The translations under genes were made by a program, and so were the position numbers. The notes under the pieces are model-generated. The model saw only the letters and a program-made list of their open reading frames with translations, did no database searches and was not told where the DNA came from. Below are positions 32,919-41,122 of a stretch of DNA of 63,128 nt, piece after piece (position 1 is the first letter of the stretch; the number at the start of each line of letters is the position of its first letter). The DNA lies in the IMG/VR virus record IMGVR_UViG_3300005588_000038, positions 1 to 63,128 of that record, one strand, 5' to 3'. The DNA comes from a virus.

Positions 32919-33533
32919 ATGGCTACTCAAGAAGCTATCGCTGAAATGGCGACACTGACAAAGTTTTCAGTTGAGGCTGATCATCCGCAAAATTCAGATC
33001 TTCTCATTCAGACGATTCCTGGATGTCGGTTGCGGAGTTCAATTTCAGGCTCGAAGCCGGTTCGAGATGCAACAACAGGCAAGATCATCGGTGTACCAAA
33101 AGACCGGGTACTTGCTTTGGGCTCTCTGCCTCGTATTCCGGGAATGGTGATCACGGTCTTTCCTCTGAAAAAGACTTACGAGATCACTGATGGTCTCGAA
33201 GGCGAAGATGAAATCCTTGCCGAGATCAAGCGGTGGTTGAAGGAAAATCGACAAGGAGGAACGGACTCCGAGCTTCGACCTGTTCCAAAGAGTGAAGGGA
33301 AACTGGACGCAAACTCAATGAAAACTCTTTGCCGAGAGCTGTACCATATCGTCGAAGCGGACGAAGGTAAGCTCGTCGAAGGGCCGTCGAGTTTGAGTCT
33401 GGAAGACATCGACGATCTCCCAGGAGATTACCTCCTCAATCCAGGCAGTCGAGTTTTCAATACGCAACCCAAACTTGAAAAAGATTTTGATTCTTGGGTT
33501 GCACGAATGTCATCTTCGTCAAGTGAGAACTGA
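32919..33533 (+). CDS. Hypothetical head-neck protein (204 aa)
   Basis: ATG 32919 with GAGAAGAGGAAC upstream. Contains DHPQNSDLLIQTIPGCRLRS, then RVLALGSLPRIPGMVITVFP, and a DSWVARMSSSSSEN end. It may be a neck or decoration protein. It overlaps the next gene by one base (TGATG). No family recognised. Confidence 0.55.
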   Translation: MATQEAIAEMATLTKFSVEADHPQNSDLLIQTIPGCRLRSSISGSKPVRDATTGKIIGVPKDRVLALGSLPRIPGMVITVFPLKKTYEITDGLEGEDEILAEIKRWLKENRQGGTDSELRPVPKSEGKLDANSMKTLCRELYHIVEADEGKLVEGPSSLSLEDIDDLPGDYLLNPGSRVFNTQPKLEKDFDSWVARMSSSSSEN

Positions 33534-34006
33534 TGCCGGTCAAGTCGATACAACGTGCTCAGGCAGTAGAAAGAGCTCGCGTCCGTCGAGTGTCTGCTGC
33601 CCAAGCACGTCTTCGGCGAGATGAGTGGTTCATCAAAGAAAGACTGAACGAGATCCAACTCACCTTGTGGCAACGAATCCGCATCGCGGTGATGTTCGTT
33701 AAGACTAAGGTGGTGCTGAATATCAGCAAACCAGTTACCCGAGGCATCAGTGCTCGGACCGGTCGAGTTGTTGTCATCGAACGAAGTAAGCCAGGAGAGT
33801 ACCCAAGAGCCGATACAACTCTTCTGATGAAGTCTATCTTCACTGACACCGTCAAGACATCACCGGGTGTGGTGGACGGGTTCATTGGGTCACCTGTGTG
33901 GTACGGATTGGTACTCGAAACAAAATTGGATCGTCGATTTCTGACCAGAACCCTCTTTGAGCAGCAGGATAGAATTCGACAAATCCTTTCAGGTCCGATT
34001 AAATGA
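33533..34006 (+). CDS. HK97 gp10-like neck/tail-completion protein
   Basis: 157 residues. The family pattern is visible in the second half: GEYPRADTTLLMKSIFTDTV, then GFIGSPVWYGLVLE followed by DRRFLTRTLFEQ (the usual Y-A-x-x-x-E and R-P-F-L motif). The N-terminal helix is Arg-rich. Such proteins join the tail to the head. Located between the capsid and tail genes as expected. Confidence 0.75.
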   Translation: MPVKSIQRAQAVERARVRRVSAAQARLRRDEWFIKERLNEIQLTLWQRIRIAVMFVKTKVVLNISKPVTRGISARTGRVVVIERSKPGEYPRADTTLLMKSIFTDTVKTSPGVVDGFIGSPVWYGLVLETKLDRRFLTRTLFEQQDRIRQILSGPIK

Positions 34007-34491
34007 TTGGGTCTCGAGATGTTCATGAGGCTGTGGCGACTGCTTGGGATTCAGCAGATCTCGACGATCTATTCACTGCTTACTGGGGTGGTGATGATTC
34101 AGATGATTTTCTTGTTCTCAATGATCAAGAAGCCGCTCCTGAGCAGCCGTTTCCGTACTGCATTTTCAATCAAGAAGAGCCGATTGTTGTCAACAGGATG
34201 TCTGGCACTCTGTCAGCTCGCCGAGAAGTTCGAGACATCATCTGGGAATTTCGAGTCTATGCCAAAACGGTGGACTCAACGGCGGCTAAGGATGTTGCTG
34301 GTGCTTTAGCTGAAGAAATCATGAAAGTGTTCGGAGGCCATCCTACCGAAACGCCTTCAGCTCTTTCGTTAGATACTGGTCAACATCTGATCACTCAATA
34401 CCTAACAGATTACGGAATGCGGCTTGGGGATAGTGAGCACTATTGGTTGGTGCGATATCTGTTTCGGGTCGATGTACCGGTAGCTCAGTAA
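34003..34491 (+). CDS. Probable tail terminator protein
   Basis: 162 residues, ATGA overlap with the gp10-like gene. The layout of a DHxxAxxA-like N-terminal helix (VHEAVATAWDSADLDDLF), a PYCIFNQEE strand, EVRDIIWEFRVYAKTVDS and a C-terminal HYWLVRYLFRVDV strand is typical of tail terminators, which cap the tail tube at the neck. Assignment mainly by pattern and gene order. Confidence 0.65.
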   Translation: MIGSRDVHEAVATAWDSADLDDLFTAYWGGDDSDDFLVLNDQEAAPEQPFPYCIFNQEEPIVVNRMSGTLSARREVRDIIWEFRVYAKTVDSTAAKDVAGALAEEIMKVFGGHPTETPSALSLDTGQHLITQYLTDYGMRLGDSEHYWLVRYLFRVDVPVAQ

Positions 34492-34501
34492 GGACTGACC
34501 G

Positions 34502-35176
34502 ATGGGAACGCGATCACTGACAACGCCGACAGCCTTGGCGCAGATTACCGCGACAGTGGTAAATGCGTCGGACGTAAATTCCAGTGTTTCGGTTTCGGGC
34601 CAGGTAAAGGCTACCAAGAAATCTTCGATGACGAATGGAATCGGTTCTAACCAATCGAATCGCGCGTGGCAGTTTTCTGGGACGATTCCGTCGGGAGCGT
34701 CCATTGTCATCGATCTGTACGATTTTTCCGGATACGATTTTGGAATGGGTGATGGTAATGATATTACCGGACAGGCACTGACTGTCGAAGAAATCACAGC
34801 AATTCAGATCCAGAACGATAATGCGGTGACGGCGGATGGTCAGCTTGAAATTGAACCTGACTCGACTAATGGGTGGACGCCGATTGGTACCCACACAGCC
34901 GCAACAGGCGGTGCTCTGCGGGGCGGCGGTGTGCTGCACAAGGCCCAACCTGCGGCGGCGGCTTTTGATGTCGTTGACGCATCCAGCCACCGATTAAAGC
35001 TGACTGCAAACGGCGGCGCGGTGGTGTACACAATTGCGTTGATCGGTCGACACGATGATGACGAAAGCAGTAGCTCTTCGAGCAGTTCTTCGTCATCGAG
35101 CAGCTCATCCCAGTCAAGCAGTTCTTCGTCATTGAGTAGTTCATCGTCGTCAAGCAGTTCATCGCAGTCTTCTTAA
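34502..35176 (+). CDS. Neck/tail decoration protein with serine-rich C-terminal tail
   Basis: 224 residues. Residues 1-185 form a beta-rich domain (LAQITATVVNASDVNSSVSV, GASIVIDLYDFSGYDFGM, AITAIQI-like strands); it lacks a clear family. Residues about 190-224 are mostly Ser with a few Gln and Leu. It lies directly between the tail terminator and the tail tube gene. It is the third phage protein with the Ser-rich module, consistent with surface display at the neck or tail. Confidence 0.65.
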   Translation: MGTRSLTTPTALAQITATVVNASDVNSSVSVSGQVKATKKSSMTNGIGSNQSNRAWQFSGTIPSGASIVIDLYDFSGYDFGMGDGNDITGQALTVEEITAIQIQNDNAVTADGQLEIEPDSTNGWTPIGTHTAATGGALRGGGVLHKAQPAAAAFDVVDASSHRLKLTANGGAVVYTIALIGRHDDDESSSSSSSSSSSSSSSQSSSSSSLSSSSSSSSSSQSS

Positions 35177-35220
35177 TCAAAGAATCTGATCCACTCACTT
35201 CCGTTTAACGGAGAAATGAC

Positions 35221-35697
35221 ATGTCCAGCCTCGATACTCTTACCGGACGAACCGGTAAGGTTTCTCTTGAAAATCTCGAAGACAGCACAGAAAGTCTGGT
35301 TGCTCGAATCACTCAATGGGCGGTGAATCCGACCTTGGCTACCAGTAGTGAGTGGGGTGATTCAGATTCAGCAGGATACACCAATCGTGCGTCGGGTCGA
35401 AGAGATGCGACGTTCGATACGGAAGGAAAATACGATACGACCGACGAGGTGTACCAACTTTTCAATCCAGGTGATACGCTTCGCGTGACCCTTTGGTTGA
35501 AAGAAGATCTTGAGGTCACCCCGAACGTCAGTTTGTACTGGGATTTCCCTCGGGCACTGTGCAATGATTTCCAGTTGACAGTGAATGTCGACACAGAAGA
35601 AGTCATTGGGTGGACTGCTGCTTGGGGTGCTGATGGAATCTTCTATCGACCAGGACAGACAGATCAACCAAGCCGAACGCTGCCGGATCCATCGTAA
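35221..35697 (+). CDS. Probable major tail (tube) protein
   Basis: 158 residues, ATG 35221 after GGAGAAATGAC. Begins MSSLDTLTGRTGKVSLENLE, has a GRRDATFDTEGKYDTTDEVY middle and a VTLWLKEDLEVTPNVSLYWD pair, ending in EVIGWTAAWGADGIFYRP. The compact beta-barrel pattern, its position directly before the chaperones and its own downstream terminator fit a tube protein. Family not certain. Confidence 0.7.
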   Translation: MSSLDTLTGRTGKVSLENLEDSTESLVARITQWAVNPTLATSSEWGDSDSAGYTNRASGRRDATFDTEGKYDTTDEVYQLFNPGDTLRVTLWLKEDLEVTPNVSLYWDFPRALCNDFQLTVNVDTEEVIGWTAAWGADGIFYRPGQTDQPSRTLPDPS

Positions 35698-35750
35698 ATT
35701 CGGTGGATTTGAATCCGCCTGTCTGTGTTACGGTGGAACGGCAAGAGCCA

Positions 35751-35778
35751 GGCGGGATACAACCTATCCCGCCTTTTT
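35751..35778 (+). terminator. Rho-independent terminator after the tail tube gene
   Basis: GGCGGGATA (35751-35759) and TATCCCGCC (35765-35773) form a perfect 9-bp stem with a 5-base loop, followed by TTTTTC. Confidence 0.9.
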
Positions 35779-35808
35779 CTTTACTTGAGTTTTCCGAGGA
35801 GATGAAAG

Positions 35809-36453
35809 ATGGCTGAGGACGTTGCGAGGGCACTAGGTGCTGGTTCAGGGAAAACGGTTACGATTGCGGGTAAATCATGTAAGGTGCGTCCACTGAATCT
35901 CGGGGAGTTGGCAGAGCTTCAGAGAATCTGCGCCATTCGGTGGAAGAAGCAGAAGCTGAACGAGTTTGCCGAGATGATTCTTCCGGGAGAAGATCGAGAT
36001 GCACTGATCAGGGATAAGAGGCAGCAGCTCAGTGAACTTGACGCTGAAGATCTGCCGATGAGGGAGGTCTACAGTTGTGCAGGCACTCCGGCTACAACAC
36101 AACTGGTTCAGTTTCTTCAGAATATGTTTCCTGATTTGGCGCCGGATGTCTTGGAGCCGGGTCCGAAATTGGATCGGATTGCTGAGGCGTGCCTTGATCA
36201 GAATCGAATGTCTCCTGAGCAGTATAAAAAACTCACCAACGGACGGGATGCTTCTGTTGTGGCATCTCCCTACGCTGCATGGTGGGTTGGCGGTACGATG
36301 GAAGGTATGCTTGAATCGTGTTGGCTGTGCTTTCAGCATTCAGGTGTGACACGGGATGAGCTGTTCGAAGAACTTTCAAGCACTCCTGGCCGACTGAGTG
36401 AGATTTCGAAAGAAATCGAGCACATGTCTGCTCCTGAGTCGGGAAATGGATAG
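35809..36453 (+). CDS. Tail assembly chaperone, short form (G-like)
   Basis: 214 residues, ATG 35809 after GAGGAGATGAAAG. Begins MAEDVARALGAGSGKTVTIA, then LNLGELAELQRICAIRWKKQ. Helical and acidic. It ends with the slippery heptamer GGGAAAT one codon before the TAG. In siphoviruses this protein coats the tape measure before the tube forms, and a small share of ribosomes makes a longer form by -1 frameshifting. Confidence 0.85.
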   Translation: MAEDVARALGAGSGKTVTIAGKSCKVRPLNLGELAELQRICAIRWKKQKLNEFAEMILPGEDRDALIRDKRQQLSELDAEDLPMREVYSCAGTPATTQLVQFLQNMFPDLAPDVLEPGPKLDRIAEACLDQNRMSPEQYKKLTNGRDASVVASPYAAWWVGGTMEGMLESCWLCFQHSGVTRDELFEELSSTPGRLSEISKEIEHMSAPESGNG

Positions 36454-36884
36454 GGCCTGTTGATAAGCAGCCGAGCAGCAGGCCCGATGCCCGGCCGATG
36501 GATCTCTTGTGCGGATTGACACCTCGCCACATCAGAAGATTATGCGATCCTCCAACCTGGGACTCTGCTGGTGGATTTGGTTACCGTCCAAAAGATGTTT
36601 CGGAGTTGACCCTTGATCAAGTGTTCATGCTCCTTGCTGATCCGAAGTACCTCAGAGCAGGGCCTGTCCGAGGAGTATCCATGGACGGTTCAGCTGTCGC
36701 TAATCTACTCAAACCTGATGGAACTGTAGACGCTGTGAGTTCTACTGGTGAGAAGATCAAGCTCAAAGGCACCGGTAAAACCAAGGTAGAGCAGATGAGA
36801 GAGAAGCAGGCCAAGAGGGCGGCTGAGAGATCAGCTGCTTCAGAAAGAAAAGGCAGAAAGAAACGGAACCGAAATGGGTATTGA
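35809..36884 (+). CDS. Tail assembly chaperone, frameshifted form (GT-like)
   Basis: Predicted 358-residue product of a -1 slip at 36441-36447 (G GGA AAT in frame). After Asn the ribosome reads WIGPVDKQPSSRPDARP and continues in the -1 frame to TGA at 36882-36884 with no stop between. The -1 frame opens only at 36438, and the ATG at 36498 within it has no ribosome site, so the distal part should be made only by frameshifting, as with lambda gpGT. It overlaps the tape measure gene by 11 bases. Confidence 0.85.
36441..36485 (+). promoter_or_regulatory. Programmed -1 frameshift signal
   Basis: Slippery heptamer GGGAAAT at 36441-36447, read G GGA AAT in frame 0. Five bases later a GC-rich stem starts: GGGCCTG (36453-36459) pairs with CAGGCCC (36479-36485). 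A 4-bp pseudoknot between loop bases GCCG (36470-36473) and CGGC (36492-36495) is also possible. Lambda uses GGGAAAG at the same point. Confidence 0.88.
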
Positions 36885-39300
36885 GCTTGCTCGTTTGTTT
36901 GTTCGTGTCCGAGGAGATTCTTCGGGTCTGCCTGGAGATATGAACAGACTTCGAGGGTTCATGCGAGATCAGGCTCGCAGCATCTCCCAAGCTGGAACTA
37001 TTCGGCCGAGGATCGATCAGGCTCGATTTCGACAAGACGTCCAAGCAATGGTTCGGATGTATGTCGAGAGTTTTCGAGGAGCCAGTATCGTCGCTGGGGG
37101 ACTACTGGCTACGGCGGCTCGCAAGGCGACAGGACTGGTGACAGAGTCCGTAGCAGAAGCTGGTCGATTTGAGCAGACTCAAGTCGCTTTTGAGGTTATG
37201 CTTGGCAGTGCAAGAAAAGCTCAGAAGACATTGCAGCAGCTCACTGATTTTGCTGTTCGCACTCCCTTCACTTTGCCTGGTGTAGAAAAATCTGCGCAGC
37301 AGCTTTTGGCTGTTGGATTTGGAGCATCCGATCTACTTCCCATTCTAAAATCTGTAGGCGACGTTGCGGCTGGTATTGGTCGAGGTGAAGTCGGGCTGGA
37401 GCGGCTTATCCTGAACTTGGGTCAGGTTAAGACCCAGGGTCGATTGACTGGCCGAGAACTGCGGGACTTCGCAGTCCTTGGTATTCCGCTTCTCGACGAA
37501 CTCGCCACGATGCTAGGCAAGACGACGTCGGAAATCCAGCAGATGGTTTCTCAAGGAGGAGTTTCTAGCCGCATCGTCGTTCAGGCTTTCAATCGGATGT
37601 CCAGTGCTGGTGGGCGGTTCGCAAATCTGATGACCCGCCAAGCAGAAACTCTTTTGGGGATGTGGAGTAACTTTGTCGACTCTGTTATTGTCCTCAAGAG
37701 AGAGATTGGACAGAGCCTAGCTCCAGTTGCTCTTGAATTTGTCCGCATACTCCGTGATATGCTGACTGGTTTCCAGGCAGTGATTCAGGCATCCCAGGGG
37801 TACATCCCAATGATGCTGGCAGGTGCCGCAGCTACTGCTACGTTTGGCGCCGCTGTCGCGGCTGCTGTGGTGGCTATGAATATTTTCGGCATAACAGCCC
37901 GTGGGATGCTTTTGGGTACCGGAATCGGTGCAGCAGTAATTGCTCTAGGGGCAGCTATCGGCGCCTTCGTCAACTGGCTTCGGACTTCGCAAGAAGGGAT
38001 GGCACTCTGGGCCGATATTTCAAAAGAGTTAGTGGCTCTGTGGGGCCATTTGAGGCTTATTTTGGAATCGTTTGTGGAAGGATTAGGAGTTTTCACTCCG
38101 AGCATCACAGGAATGTTTCGAGCGATCGCTTCGGGTTTACTCGATATTCTTCGGCTTCTGAATTTCCTTACTGCTGACTGGGCGGCTACTTGGGATTTCT
38201 TCGAAGCGTACGCCATGCAGCAGTTTAATTTGATACGGGCGGAATTTGAAGATTTTGCTAGATACGTGGCGGCGAGTTTTGTCGGGGTAGGTGCTGCTGC
38301 GTCCGGGTTGTTTGAGATGTTGGGAGCAGGCTTTGCTTCAGTAGGCGCTTTCATAGTAGGCAGCGTACTCGGTGCTGTTTCATCTATTGGTAGAGGAGTG
38401 TCGTCTGTTTATGGGTTTGTGACTGGGCTGTTTTCTGGGTTGATCAGCTTTACCGAATCTTCAATGGCTGCGTGGGCTGATGTGTTTGCTTGGTCATTCG
38501 ACGCTGCTCGATTCGCTCTTCAGAGTTGGTTTCAGATGTTTCGCGGAATCTTTACTGTAGACATCCCATCGATTTTGTTTGGGTTTGCCAAGGGATTTGC
38601 TGGCACCTTAGAAACAATGGTTGCTTTCTTTGTTGATTGGGGGCGGTTGCTGTGGGGTGCAGCACAGACCATCGTCAATGAGATTGTTCATGTTTGGTTC
38701 AACGGATTTAGCGGCATTTCAGAATTCACTGTCGGTGTATTTGACTCTGCTTTTGGGTTTATTCGGGATGGATTCTTAGCTCTGTGGGAATGGATCAAAC
38801 AAGGTTTCTACTCCGGCGACATTTTTTCCGGGTTGGTGGATGGATTCACAGCAGCTCTAGAAGCAGCGAAAGCGCTGGCGTTAGGCGCCGCTGATGACCT
38901 TATGAGGCAGTTCACCGAAGGCTTTTCTCAAGCATATGACGAATCAAAAAATCCATTTCGAAAGGCTGCCGAAGACGCGTCCCGTAAAATGGATGAGGCT
39001 ATGGAGAGGATGGAGTCGGCTTTCAGTCGTCGATTTGGATCAGGAGGAGGACCTGATGCTGCTCTTGGAGAAGATGGAAAAGGCGGCAAAGGTGCCGGAA
39101 TGAACCCGTCTGCTTCTTCGTTTCTTGACGCAGGTCGGTACTCCTTCACTGGAATTGCTGACAAGATCCAGGATGCTTTGTTGTCTGAGCAAGAGAATGC
39201 CCTAGATCTCAAACGGAATTCTCTTTTAGGGCAAATCAACAACACACAGACTCAATTGCTTGCAGCAGCAAATCGCCCAAAGAAATTCGGGCTGGAGTAG
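36874..39300 (+). CDS. Tape measure protein
   Basis: 808 residues, start overlapping the chaperone GT frame. The conserved N-terminal region has FEVMLGSARKAQKTLQQLTD, RTPFTLPGVEKSAQQLLAVG and GRLTGRELRDFAVLGIPLLD; long hydrophobic helices in the middle (PMMLAGAAATATFGAAVAAA, about 305-360; GFVNW and similar) are typical. The C-terminus is helical. In this family length sets the tail length: 808 residues would correspond to roughly 120 nm at 0.15 nm per residue. Confidence 0.92.
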   Translation: MGIELARLFVRVRGDSSGLPGDMNRLRGFMRDQARSISQAGTIRPRIDQARFRQDVQAMVRMYVESFRGASIVAGGLLATAARKATGLVTESVAEAGRFEQTQVAFEVMLGSARKAQKTLQQLTDFAVRTPFTLPGVEKSAQQLLAVGFGASDLLPILKSVGDVAAGIGRGEVGLERLILNLGQVKTQGRLTGRELRDFAVLGIPLLDELATMLGKTTSEIQQMVSQGGVSSRIVVQAFNRMSSAGGRFANLMTRQAETLLGMWSNFVDSVIVLKREIGQSLAPVALEFVRILRDMLTGFQAVIQASQGYIPMMLAGAAATATFGAAVAAAVVAMNIFGITARGMLLGTGIGAAVIALGAAIGAFVNWLRTSQEGMALWADISKELVALWGHLRLILESFVEGLGVFTPSITGMFRAIASGLLDILRLLNFLTADWAATWDFFEAYAMQQFNLIRAEFEDFARYVAASFVGVGAAASGLFEMLGAGFASVGAFIVGSVLGAVSSIGRGVSSVYGFVTGLFSGLISFTESSMAAWADVFAWSFDAARFALQSWFQMFRGIFTVDIPSILFGFAKGFAGTLETMVAFFVDWGRLLWGAAQTIVNEIVHVWFNGFSGISEFTVGVFDSAFGFIRDGFLALWEWIKQGFYSGDIFSGLVDGFTAALEAAKALALGAADDLMRQFTEGFSQAYDESKNPFRKAAEDASRKMDEAMERMESAFSRRFGSGGGPDAALGEDGKGGKGAGMNPSASSFLDAGRYSFTGIADKIQDALLSEQENALDLKRNSLLGQINNTQTQLLAAANRPKKFGLE

Positions 39301-39303
39301 ACG

Positions 39304-40320
39304 ATGTCAAGTAATTTGAATGATCCTACGAAATGGAGACTCAAGACCACTGGAGGAATTCCATACAAACTCCTTCAACAAGAAGGCGATTTTGGACTTG
39401 AACAGGCTGACGTTACAGTTGATGTCTTGGTGCAGGCTAGTGATCTTTTGAATTTCTTTTTGGAGATGATGCCGCCGCCCATTCAAGTCGGAAATGTTTC
39501 TGTTCCTCAGTCATCGACTCTCCCTGGTTTTCCTCAGATATCAGTCAAGCGAATCAAATTCAAATCACATGATGCAGCGTTTCCTATTGATCCGTTCGGA
39601 ATTGATTCATCACCTCCTGACAACACCTATTATCCGGTTGTGCTGTGCCAGTTGTTCTACAGCTCGGAGATGAAAAATCGAGATACAGACGAAGATGATC
39701 CTCAGACTTTTCTGGAAATCACTAGTCGAGCGGGCGGCGAATTTATCAATAGCACGGGCCCAGGTGCTCGATGGAAACCTGAGCAGAATAGTCTTCTTGA
39801 AGATGGCGATGACCAAGAGCCGGGGACTTGGATTGATCCCGATACTGGAAAAGTTCTTGGAGCGAACGAAGAGAATCCGCGATCACCGAATGAGCAGGTC
39901 AATCGTGATCCTGGGCTGCCGATTTTGATCAGAGTCCCGACAACACAATGGACTCTTCGGTGGAATCAGATTCCGTTTGAGTTGTATGAAGATGTGATCG
40001 TGTACCGGTGTCGCCAGTTGATTGGCCGTGTCAATTCCGGAACATTCGACGTGCCTTTGTTCAATACTCTAGAACCTGAGACACTTCTCTTTGATTCTTA
40101 TGGGCACACTCAACGCCATACGTGGCGGGATGGTCTAGTCACCACTCCTCCGGTTGATTTAGAGATCAACTTGATCGAAAAGAGAGTTGTGTGGAATGGC
40201 GTTGTGTGTGGACACAACCACTTCTGGAGACCAGGTTTCGGTTGGCAACGTCTCTACATTGACGATCAGCAGACTCCAGTGTATAAAGGCTGGGACTTCA
40301 ATTTGTTGACTCAGGTGTAG
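39304..40320 (+). CDS. Probable distal tail structural protein (338 aa)
   Basis: ATG 39304, just after the tape measure stop. Beta-rich with Pro-loops (LLNFFLEMMPPPIQVGNV, PGFPQISVKRIKFKSHDAAF, TQWTLRWNQIPFELYEDVIV) and a C-terminal QRLYIDDQQTPVYKGWDF. The region after the tape measure usually encodes distal tail and baseplate parts. No specific family could be named. Confidence 0.6.
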   Translation: MSSNLNDPTKWRLKTTGGIPYKLLQQEGDFGLEQADVTVDVLVQASDLLNFFLEMMPPPIQVGNVSVPQSSTLPGFPQISVKRIKFKSHDAAFPIDPFGIDSSPPDNTYYPVVLCQLFYSSEMKNRDTDEDDPQTFLEITSRAGGEFINSTGPGARWKPEQNSLLEDGDDQEPGTWIDPDTGKVLGANEENPRSPNEQVNRDPGLPILIRVPTTQWTLRWNQIPFELYEDVIVYRCRQLIGRVNSGTFDVPLFNTLEPETLLFDSYGHTQRHTWRDGLVTTPPVDLEINLIEKRVVWNGVVCGHNHFWRPGFGWQRLYIDDQQTPVYKGWDFNLLTQV

Positions 40321-40321
40321 A

Positions 40322-41086
40322 ATGCATCCCGATCTACCAAAGAAAAGCTCAGGCGACGCACTCAGCGCGAATCATGTGAATAAACTGAGTGAAGCCGCCG
40401 AATCGGCATTGCGATTCGTGCCTGGAGGAGGGCTACACGGTGCGCCTGAGCAGGTGGTAGCTCCTGCTCCCTTTGTTCAGAGAGTCATGGAGGTGGTTTC
40501 GGGGACTTGTGACTGGGAGGGAGATCCCGCATTCGCCGACCAATACAGCAACGATCAAATCTACCAAATCCGTCCTAAATTCTATGAATCGACACTAGGG
40601 CGATGGGTCATCAATGAAGAAGAAGGCCCGTACTGTCTGGACGCCTCTGCAGTCAATCAAATCTATGCGGTAGGTAGTACCTTAGTCGCGTACTATGATC
40701 CCCAGAGAGGAGCATTTATTCCCGTTGTATCCGGTTCAAGCGGAAGTGAGACTATTCACTTCGAGATCATTGACATCGGAAAAGACTTAGGAAAGAATGC
40801 CACTGGGTGTGATTTTGTTGAGGCTGTAGTCACTCAGATTACGTGCGGCGGCGGTACTGTTGCTGTCGGTGACGAGGTGAGGATCTGGGATCCGGAATAC
40901 TGCCACTTCAACATTCCTCGAGATTTGTTAATTGGGCTGCACGGTGTTGCCAATAAGATGGACAACCCCATCTCTGCTTATGATCTTGACCAGTTGGTGG
41001 ATTGCCAGTATCAAGTCTTAGCAGAAGGTGATTGTCGTTGGCTGGTTGAGCATCTAAGTTGTGCTGAGCAGTACAACATTCTCTAG
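40322..41086 (+). CDS. Probable tail structural protein (254 aa)
   Basis: ATG 40322 shares no base with the upstream stop but follows it directly. Starts MHPDLPKKSSGDALSANHVN and continues with DRV-like beta strands (HFEIIDIGKDLGKNATGCDF, VVTQITCGGGTVAVGDEVRI). Cys residues are spaced through the second half (GDCRWLVEHLSCAEQYN). Virion proteins with a similar start (L...H.N.L) occur in other phages. Function not assigned. Confidence 0.55.
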   Translation: MHPDLPKKSSGDALSANHVNKLSEAAESALRFVPGGGLHGAPEQVVAPAPFVQRVMEVVSGTCDWEGDPAFADQYSNDQIYQIRPKFYESTLGRWVINEEEGPYCLDASAVNQIYAVGSTLVAYYDPQRGAFIPVVSGSSGSETIHFEIIDIGKDLGKNATGCDFVEAVVTQITCGGGTVAVGDEVRIWDPEYCHFNIPRDLLIGLHGVANKMDNPISAYDLDQLVDCQYQVLAEGDCRWLVEHLSCAEQYNIL

Positions 41087-41122
41087 TGCGGCGGCGTAGT
41101 GTTTGGCGGATAGATTAAGAAC

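Noticed and set aside
36498-36884. Independent gene from ATG 36498
   Set aside because: No ribosome site. The frame opens just upstream at the slippery heptamer and is better explained as the distal part of GT.
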